Part shown: one piece after another, positions 14,816 to 20,655 of the stretch
Layout: every line of letters begins with the position of its first letter
How positions within the stretch are numbered: position 1 is the stretch's first letter
DNA from: Pseudomonadota bacterium
GTDB lineage: Bacteria > Pseudomonadota > Gammaproteobacteria > Arenicellales > Arenicellaceae
NCBI GenBank assembly: GCA_018660405.1
Contig: JABJKL010000243.1
Span: 1 to 20,655 of the forward strand
Length of the DNA stretch: 20,655 bases
Direction of reading: 5' to 3'
The notes under the pieces: generated by a model
Seen by the model: the letters and a program-made list of their open reading frames with translations, nothing else
What the model was told of the DNA's origin: nothing
Databases searched by the model: none
Made by a program: the position numbers and the translations under genes

Positions 14816-16300
14816 ATGCAGTTTTCAAAATCATCCGTCTTCGGCTTGTTGGGTATTCTGATCTTGTTTTCGTTTAGTCCGACATTCATTCCATTCGCGT
14901 ATTCACAAACGTCATCCTCAAGCGCATCGAATAATAATTCACTGGCACCGGCCGCGGGCTTTGCCGATTTGATAGAACAGGTCAGCCCCGCAGTGGTGCA
15001 TGTGGCCGTAAGCGGTAAGGTGAGCTCGTCACGGCAGAATACGCCAGAATTTAATTTTCCTCCGGGCTCTCCCTTTGAAGATTTCTTTGAGCAGTTTAGA
15101 AATCAACGACCTCAACAAGATGAGGAAGATGAAACCTTGAGACCGCTAGGTATTGGTTCTGGATTTATTATCAGTGCAGACGGTTATATCGTCACTAATA
15201 ATCATGTGGTTGAGAATGCGGATGAAATCACTGTCACCATGACCGATGGCGAGGAATATGGGGCTGAGCTACAGGGCACTGATAGTAAAACGGACCTGGC
15301 TTTGCTCAAGATAAACGCGAGAAAATCACTTCCCTTTGTAAGCTGGGGTGATGTTGATCGCTCCCGGGTAGGGGATTGGGTTATTGCGATTGGTAACCCC
15401 TTTGGTTTAGGTGGCAGTGCCACAACCGGAATTATTTCAGCGATTGGCCGGGATATTCGTTCGGGGCCTTATGATGACTATCTACAGGTTGACGCGGCGA
15501 TTAATCGGGGTAATTCTGGCGGCCCATTGTTCAATCTCGATGGCGATGTGATCGGTATTAATAGCGCGATTTATTCACCCACCGGCGGCAGCGTCGGTAT
15601 CGGTTTTTCAATTCCCTCGAATATGGCCCGCAATGTGATCGAGCAGCTACAAGAATCTGGTACGGTTCAGCGTGGTTGGTTGGGTGTACAAATACAGCCA
15701 CTGGATAAAGATTTGGCAGAAGGATTTGGCCGCGCGGACAACAGTGGGGCGTTGGTCAATTCGATTGTTGATGGTAGTCCAGCCGAGAAAGCGAAATTTC
15801 GACCGGGTGATATTATCCTGGAATTTGATGGCAAGGCCATCGAAGAGATGCGTGATTTGCCGCGTATCGTTGCCGAAACCCATGCGGGAGATAAAGTCAG
15901 CGTGCTGATTATCCGTGATGGTGAGGAGAGAGCTTTATCGGTAGTCATTGATCCGTATCCAGAAGATGATGTGCAGTTGTCGATAGCCGAGCCGGATACC
16001 CAGAGTGATAATCCTTTGGGTGCCGAGTTGGTAGCCTTAACCCGACAAAGCCGGACTCAATACCGAATACCTACTGGCGCGCAGGGAGTGCTGGTCGTCT
16101 CTGTGAATAGTGATTCCCTGGCGCAAGAGAATGGAATTCGGGCTGGTGATTTAATTCAACGAGTGGGTCGCAGTTCAGTTTCCAGACCCGCAGATGTAAT
16201 TGCCGCGGTTAATCAGGCAATTAAAAGCGATCAGGACGCTGTGGTGTTTTTATATAGCCGCGGCGGTACAAGCAGCTTCATGCCATTTAGACTTAAATAG
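14816..16300 (+). CDS. Periplasmic serine protease DegP/HtrA (Do family)
   Basis: This envelope protease/chaperone degrades misfolded exported proteins. With the ATG at 14816 (GGAG 8 bases upstream) it has 494 residues; an in-frame upstream start at 14771 would precede a poorer signal. A signal peptide (about 1-30, ending FAYS) is followed by a trypsin-like domain with catalytic triad His130 (TNNHVV), Asp160 (DLALLKI) and Ser234 (GNSGGP). Two PDZ domains follow: GWLGVQIQPLDKDLAEGFG to about residue 385, and QGVLVVSVNSDSLAQENGIRAGD near the C-terminus. The acidic linker after PRPQ-type sequence (QQDEEDE) corresponds to the LA loop region. The response-regulator and kinase genes follow on the same strand after 77 bases, suggesting envelope-stress regulation. 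degP versus degQ/mucD naming cannot be settled. Confidence 0.94.
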   Translation: MQFSKSSVFGLLGILILFSFSPTFIPFAYSQTSSSSASNNNSLAPAAGFADLIEQVSPAVVHVAVSGKVSSSRQNTPEFNFPPGSPFEDFFEQFRNQRPQQDEEDETLRPLGIGSGFIISADGYIVTNNHVVENADEITVTMTDGEEYGAELQGTDSKTDLALLKINARKSLPFVSWGDVDRSRVGDWVIAIGNPFGLGGSATTGIISAIGRDIRSGPYDDYLQVDAAINRGNSGGPLFNLDGDVIGINSAIYSPTGGSVGIGFSIPSNMARNVIEQLQESGTVQRGWLGVQIQPLDKDLAEGFGRADNSGALVNSIVDGSPAEKAKFRPGDIILEFDGKAIEEMRDLPRIVAETHAGDKVSVLIIRDGEERALSVVIDPYPEDDVQLSIAEPDTQSDNPLGAELVALTRQSRTQYRIPTGAQGVLVVSVNSDSLAQENGIRAGDLIQRVGRSSVSRPADVIAAVNQAIKSDQDAVVFLYSRGGTSSFMPFRLK

Positions 16301-16377
16301 GATGCATACAGTTTAGGACACCACACTAGTAGTTCTCAGTCGAATAAACACTTACACTCTAAACACTGGAAGCGGAT

Positions 16378-17073
16378 ATGAAACCACAGTCAATGATAAA
16401 AGTATTGGTTATTGAGGATGATCGCGAAACTGCGGACTATATTCAAAAAGGTCTGGCCGAATGCGGGCATGTAGTTGACCAGGCTGGAGACGGTAAGGAT
16501 GGATTATTGCTGGCCGATTCCAATTCTTATCAAGTCATTGTTGTGGATCGTATGTTGCCCAAGGTCGATGGCGTGACTTTGACCAAAACTTTACGCGGCA
16601 ATGGGAATCGTACGCCTATTTTAATGCTCAGTGCTCTGGGCGAGGTGGAAGATCGGGTCAAAGGCTTGAAAGCAGGTGCCGATGATTATCTAGTCAAGCC
16701 GTTTGCATTCTCTGAGCTGCAAGCACGCATAGAGGCTCTAGTTCGGCGTGCCGAGCCCGAGTCGCCAGATACTGTATTGAATGTCGGTGATCTTTCTATG
16801 GATTTGCTGAAGCGTGAAGTGCGTAGGGGCGAAGTAAAAATAGACCTTCAGCCGCGTGAATTTCGCCTGCTCGAATACTTAATGCGTCACAGTGGCCAGG
16901 TAGTTACTCGAACAATGCTGCTCGAGAAAGTGTGGGATTATCATTTTGACCCCCAGACGAATGTGATTGACGTTCACGTCAGCCGATTGCGTGGCAAGAT
17001 CGACAAAGAATTTGATCAGCCGTTACTGCACACGGTTCGCGGCGCAGGATATATGTTGAGTGAGCCGGATTAG
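16378..17073 (+). CDS. OmpR/PhoB-family response regulator
   Basis: This is a DNA-binding regulator of a two-component system. The receiver domain (about 1-120) has the acidic pocket IEDDRET, the phospho-acceptor Asp57 in VVDRMLPKVDG, and the conserved Thr/Ser and Lys in LMLSALGE and LVKPFAFSEL. The C-terminal winged helix (about 132-230) has LQPREFRLLEYLMRHSGQVVTR, TNVIDVHVSRLRGKID and HTVRGAGYML. It has 231 residues with start at 16378, where AGCGGA is a weak Shine-Dalgarno sequence; ATG 16393 is the alternative. The cognate kinase gene starts about 100 bases downstream, and the upstream gene is a DegP-type protease. Regulon unknown. Confidence 0.95.
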   Translation: MKPQSMIKVLVIEDDRETADYIQKGLAECGHVVDQAGDGKDGLLLADSNSYQVIVVDRMLPKVDGVTLTKTLRGNGNRTPILMLSALGEVEDRVKGLKAGADDYLVKPFAFSELQARIEALVRRAEPESPDTVLNVGDLSMDLLKREVRRGEVKIDLQPREFRLLEYLMRHSGQVVTRTMLLEKVWDYHFDPQTNVIDVHVSRLRGKIDKEFDQPLLHTVRGAGYMLSEPD

Positions 17074-17174
17074 TCCAGGTATAAGTCTGGATACAGTGAG
17101 TTTGTCAGTGTCCAAGGACTGTGTTGTGCCTCTTGGAAAGGGAACAAACCATTCCCTGCGAGGCATGCCTTTTC

Positions 17175-18593
17175 ATGAACACTGAGAATCTCACTGCATC
17201 CAAACAGAAACCTTGGCAGAGCACTAAGCTGTATAACAGTTCAGTATTTCGGCTTACATTACTCTATGTGCTTCTGTTCGCTGGTTCTGTATTGGCGATA
17301 CTGAGTTTCTTCTATTGGACCTCGGTTGGTTACTTAACCACTCAAACGGACGAGACCATCAATGCTGAAATACAGGGATTAGCCGAGCGTTACCGCACCG
17401 ATGGATTCACCGGCTTGCGGGTGCAGATCGCCGAGCGATTATCTCGTCAACAACCGGGCGAGAGCACTCTTTATTTATTGACGGACGAACGCTATCGCCT
17501 GATGCTAGGCAATATCAATCAATGGCCGGATGCGCAGGCCGACCCGGAAGGTTGGTTGGACTTTGAGCTTAATACGCCGGTGCGCGGCGCTTCCGCTAAT
17601 CGTGTGGGCACTCATATGGCGCGCGGCCGTAATTTTTTAATTGGTAATCGCTACCATTTATTGGTGGGTCGCGGCATGAGTGAGCTGCAAGAAGTGCGGC
17701 AGCAAATTGTGCGGGCAATGATTTTTGGAGTCATCGCTACGGTCGTGTTGGCGCTTGCGGGTGGTGGTGTGCTTCGGCGATCCCTCACCCGACGACTTGA
17801 GGCGATTATTCGTACCAGCCGCCAAGTGATTCGAGGTGACCTGAGTGAACGTGTGCCCACACGCCATAGTGGCGATGAGTTTGACGAACTCTCTGATAAT
17901 TTAAATCAAATGCTGTCGCAAATTCAGCAAGGTATGGATGGCGTGCGGCGGGTGAGCGACAACATCGCACACGATTTGAAAACCCCCTTGGCCAGATTGC
18001 GCAATCGTCTGGAAGAATTGCGTATGGTTGGCTCAGATACCGAGCTACGTGAACAGATGATCGATCAGGTGGTCGCTGAAGCCGATGGTTTACTCGCAAC
18101 ATTTAATGCTTTGTTACGCATTGCGCGCATCGAGAGCAGAGGTAAACGCGAGGCGTTTACCGAGGTAGATTTGAGTTCGATTTTGCGTGATTTGCAAGAA
18201 TTGTATGAAGCCCTCGCAGAAGAAAAGCAACAAGCGTTTGATTTTGATGCAGGCCAGAAAATTGTCATAGAAGGTGATCGAGATATGCTGTTTCAGGCCC
18301 TCGCAAATTTGCTGGACAATGCGATTAAGTATACTCCCCGAGGGGGTGTTGTGGGACTGCGTATGCTTGAGTCGGATGGTGAAACGCTGATTCAAGTATG
18401 TGATAGTGGGCCCGGTATTCCAGAGTCGGAACACGATAACGTGATCCAACGATTTTATCGTATGGATGAAAGTCGCACGACTCCCGGCAGTGGCTTGGGT
18501 TTGGCACTGGCAGACGCGGTTTTTCGTTTACACGATATGGAATTACGATTCTCTAACAACCATCCAGGTTTGTGCGTCACTGTTGTTGTTTAG
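17175..18593 (+). CDS. Sensor histidine kinase
   Basis: This inner-membrane kinase is the probable partner of the adjacent response regulator. With ATG 17175 it has 472 residues: TM1 (about 26-49, LTLLYVLLFAGSVLAILSFFYW), a periplasmic domain of about 120 residues, TM2 (about 180-200) and a HAMP domain. Next come a HisKA domain with the phospho-acceptor His266 in NIAHDLKTPLARL, and a HATPase domain with the N box LANLLDNAIKYTP (Asn382), G1 CDSGPGIPE and G2 GSGLGLALADAV. I prefer 17175, which has GAGG 12 bases upstream; the upstream GTG at 17121 lacks a sensible N-terminus. The C-terminus is short after G2 but complete. Signal unknown; a periplasmic input is likely. Confidence 0.93.
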   Translation: MNTENLTASKQKPWQSTKLYNSSVFRLTLLYVLLFAGSVLAILSFFYWTSVGYLTTQTDETINAEIQGLAERYRTDGFTGLRVQIAERLSRQQPGESTLYLLTDERYRLMLGNINQWPDAQADPEGWLDFELNTPVRGASANRVGTHMARGRNFLIGNRYHLLVGRGMSELQEVRQQIVRAMIFGVIATVVLALAGGGVLRRSLTRRLEAIIRTSRQVIRGDLSERVPTRHSGDEFDELSDNLNQMLSQIQQGMDGVRRVSDNIAHDLKTPLARLRNRLEELRMVGSDTELREQMIDQVVAEADGLLATFNALLRIARIESRGKREAFTEVDLSSILRDLQELYEALAEEKQQAFDFDAGQKIVIEGDRDMLFQALANLLDNAIKYTPRGGVVGLRMLESDGETLIQVCDSGPGIPESEHDNVIQRFYRMDESRTTPGSGLGLALADAVFRLHDMELRFSNNHPGLCVTVVV

Positions 18594-18597
18594 TTTC

Positions 18598-18626
18598 TTG
18601 TCGGCTGGGAACGATACAGATATAAT
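18598..18626 (+). promoter_or_regulatory. Promoter-like pair TTGTCG-17-TATAAT in a convergent gap
   Basis: TTGTCG (18598-18603) and a perfect TATAAT (18621-18626) are spaced by 17 bases, directly after the kinase gene and facing the 3' end of the oppositely oriented fusion gene. Any transcript would be antisense to that gene. The remaining gap to 18709 holds only a 19-codon ORF (18625-18684) with no ribosome binding site. A chance match is possible. Confidence 0.3.
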
Positions 18627-18709
18627 GGCATTTGACGATTTTTTCGGAGCGTGGGGCGACGGTTATGAGAGGGCGTGTACGTAAGGTTCGGGGGCGCGAA
18701 TAAACGAAA

Positions 18710-20655
18710 TTAATCAGCTTCTGATCGTAAAAGGCCTAGTTCACTAAACTGCTTGATGGCATTCATCACATCAATAGTTAATGTATCTTCATCCATAATA
18801 CCTTCGCCGAGCAGGGTATCGATGATTCCTCCTACACTGAAGCCTTTAGCACAATTTGAATAAATCAATGCCGCAGATGTGTTTAACTCAAGTGCTTTAG
18901 TATCCAAATATACACTATAGCCTTGCTCATTTTTTTGAAGGGAGGATGGGGTTTTCAAGCAGGGCTTGAAGTGCCGTGGGATGCGAGGAAAATCTGCCGA
19001 CGAGGACTTGATAACACCCCACTTGGAGCCGCTGTTTGTGGGCAATGACCGGTCATTTCGTTTTCTTTGGAGGTGGTCACGATTTTCGTCGCGATAAAGG
19101 TTTTCCTTATCTTCCCGACTATCATGTGCCAAGTGCTGGAACTGCATGGTTCGATCAATAATCATCGATGCACTTGATCTTACCCGATCATAAAAGTCGT
19201 CGTCCTCGCCCCCCCACCCCTCGAAGGCTTCATCATAGCCACGTAGTTTTTCGAAAAGAGTTCTGGAATACAGGATACAGCCACCGTGATAATGGTGACT
19301 AAACAAATTCCTATTCAGAGATGGATCGATATATTGGGTGATTCTCTCAGAAGCTTCCATCGTAAAATAATGAATCGGGGCGGTCATACAGAATTCTATT
19401 TTGGAGGCGATGTAGCGCCGAGATACCGCCTCGATAAAGTCTGGTGGAAGAACCACATCAATGTCTGAGCTCAGAAAATAGTCATCCTCCTCGGTGATAA
19501 AGCGTTTATAAGCATGATTTATACATAAGGCTCTGTTGAACACGCCGGTCAGCGGTTGGTGAAAATACTGATTTTCTCCACCAAAATTGGGGTTTGAATC
19601 CAAAATACTTTTACTTGAGTAATCCGCTATACATATTTCAACTCGCCGACGTCCTTCTTGCACGCGCAAACTTTTAATACTCTTATCCAACCTTACTTGC
19701 CATTTTGGGTCTATATTGTCTGTCTGGATTACATATATCAATTTGAGTGCAGATAGAGGCTTTTCGCTGATGGTGGTTTTGTTAGATATCCAGGTGCCAG
19801 GAAAAGGCAGATTCTCGATCCAGGTGTGATTTTTCCTGGTTATCGGTATGGCCCAGAACGGAGTTGTATTCGCCATCGCTGAAAGCGGATGTGTTCCATC
19901 GACGGGGTAGCGACCCATAGCAGCGGCCCGCACCGCTCCACCGGCAATATCGCTATCGTCACAGCCATACTCCAATATAAATACATCACGGATCGCAGCG
20001 CTATTAAACCGGTTTGCGCTGTGCAAGCCATTAGAGTCGAATAAAAACATATCGCCTGCGATACCAGTGGCTAAAAATCGGTTTGTCGGGGTGGTCGAAT
20101 CTTCAGGTTTTAATTTATTATGAGAATAATTTTCGAACGGGCGGTAAGGTATGTGGGAGCGTTCGATATACGACATGTATTGGTCAGAGTCGCTAACATC
20201 GGTGAGTAAGATCATCACCTTCATCTGCTTATCTTCGACATCGTGGTGCCACGTGAACATATCGTTACCCATTACAGATGATGGTAAATAGCGCATCGCA
20301 ATTGCACGTTTGACCAGTACCGGTTTTGCGAAGTAATTCTGGGCGATCGTTACAAGCGGCTGCCTGCATGCCACTTCAATCAGGCTTTCAGAATAGCGAA
20401 AGGCGTTATTGCTTACATATGCTTTATTTTCGGACCAGTAATGTTCCTCTTCATCGTAGTGAGTTTTATTTCCCTCTCCCTTCGCTATTTTGTTATCCAG
20501 CTTTCGTGGAAATTCTCCGAACTGTTGTTTTAGTGCGTGTAATAGCTCGGTTGTAATACAGCCAGATAATTTAGCAATTCCCTTTTCTGCCAAGTCGCTA
20601 AACGCAGTTTGAAACTTTATATCCAGCAGCGGAGAAGGGTGATAGTTTTGTGCTG
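18710..20655 (-). CDS. PhyH-type dioxygenase + GT7-C-like glycosyltransferase + PqqD-like domain fusion (5' partial)
   Basis: The reading frame stays open to the right edge: 20 sense codons precede the TTG at 20593, with no ATG, so the start is outside. Residues are counted from that TTG. Residues ~1-210 form a phytanoyl-CoA-dioxygenase-like Fe(II)/2-oxoglutarate domain: His116-x-Asp118 in WHHDVED, distal His191 (GLHSANRF) and Arg202 (H-x10-R). Residues ~280-500 form a GT-A-like glycosyltransferase with a D377-I-D379 metal motif (SSDIDVVLPPDF) and GWGGEDDDFYDR (459-470), the GT7 C-terminal signature. Residues ~541-625 resemble PqqD (YLDTKALELNTSAALIYSN, then VGGIIDTLLGEG, ending ELGLLRS), the fold that binds RiPP leader peptides. 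Function is inferred: hydroxylation and glycosylation of a leader-bearing peptide, or a saccharide enzyme with a PqqD-like adaptor. No precursor is visible. Confidence 0.8.
   Translation of the reverse strand, partial: AQNYHPSPLLDIKFQTAFSDLAEKGIAKLSGCITTELLHALKQQFGEFPRKLDNKIAKGEGNKTHYDEEEHYWSENKAYVSNNAFRYSESLIEVACRQPLVTIAQNYFAKPVLVKRAIAMRYLPSSVMGNDMFTWHHDVEDKQMKVMILLTDVSDSDQYMSYIERSHIPYRPFENYSHNKLKPEDSTTPTNRFLATGIAGDMFLFDSNGLHSANRFNSAAIRDVFILEYGCDDSDIAGGAVRAAAMGRYPVDGTHPLSAMANTTPFWAIPITRKNHTWIENLPFPGTWISNKTTISEKPLSALKLIYVIQTDNIDPKWQVRLDKSIKSLRVQEGRRRVEICIADYSSKSILDSNPNFGGENQYFHQPLTGVFNRALCINHAYKRFITEEDDYFLSSDIDVVLPPDFIEAVSRRYIASKIEFCMTAPIHYFTMEASERITQYIDPSLNRNLFSHHYHGGCILYSRTLFEKLRGYDEAFEGWGGEDDDFYDRVRSSASMIIDRTMQFQHLAHDSREDKENLYRDENRDHLQRKRNDRSLPTNSGSKWGVIKSSSADFPRIPRHFKPCLKTPSSLQKNEQGYSVYLDTKALELNTSAALIYSNCAKGFSVGGIIDTLLGEGIMDEDTLTIDVMNAIKQFSELGLLRSEAD

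Noticed and set aside
17651..17867. - strand ORFs within the kinase gene
   Set aside because: These are shadows of the kinase coding frame with low-complexity translations.
20591..20593. TTG as start of the fusion gene
   Set aside because: The frame continues open with 20 plausible residues to the window edge, so this is an internal leucine codon.

Overview
The window looks like a chromosomal segment of a gammaproteobacterium, probably free-living or marine. The order rpsD-rpoA-rplQ at the left edge, a clear CysB, and proteobacterial-type DegP/HtrA, ApbE, MocA and MoaC proteins support this. Genus cannot be called from sequence alone. No rRNA, tRNA, CRISPR array, transposase or phage gene was seen.

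Layout. (1) 1-2087: the end of a ribosomal-protein operon (rpsD 3' part, rpoA, rplQ) closed by a strong intrinsic terminator. (2) 2329-6893, + strand: an inositol-phosphate cluster. It holds an actinobacterial-type myo-inositol-1-phosphate synthase, a cytidylyltransferase closely resembling archaeal CTP:inositol-1-phosphate cytidylyltransferase (IPCT), a HIT-family protein with an altered triad, a second LicC-like cytidylyltransferase, and a CDP-alcohol phosphotransferase with a decayed nucleotidyltransferase-like N-terminus. The logic is glucose-6-phosphate to inositol-1-phosphate to CDP-inositol to an inositol phosphodiester. That resembles the di-myo-inositol-phosphate route of hyperthermophiles, or an inositol phospholipid route, here in an apparently mesophilic proteobacterium. 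(3) 6951-9002: molybdenum-cofactor genes (XdhC-like and MocA-like on +, moaC on -). (4) 8995-11131, - strand: a small membrane protein, a two-TM potassium channel with tandem RCK domains, then moaC, forming one unit. (5) 11133-11295: a MITE-like imperfect palindrome. (6) 11511-12560: ApbE lipoprotein. (7) 12723-14632: an unrecognised 310-aa protein translationally coupled to cysB. (8) 14816-18593: a DegP-type periplasmic protease followed by an OmpR-type regulator and sensor kinase. (9) 18710-20655, - strand: a very unusual multidomain enzyme running off the right edge, combining a PhyH-type Fe(II)/2-oxoglutarate dioxygenase, a GT7-C-like glycosyltransferase and a PqqD-like (RRE) domain.

The two most interesting systems are the CDP-inositol cluster and the dioxygenase-glycosyltransferase-PqqD fusion. 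The fusion suggests a leader-guided peptide modification enzyme, but no precursor peptide is visible here. A third theme is a family of short inverted repeats ending in TAGTACTCC. They sit exactly at gene junctions (3421, 5656-5721, 11133-11295), where their ends supply stop codons and Shine-Dalgarno sequences. One forms a 28-bp hairpin that buries the ribosome binding site of the CDP-alcohol phosphotransferase gene.
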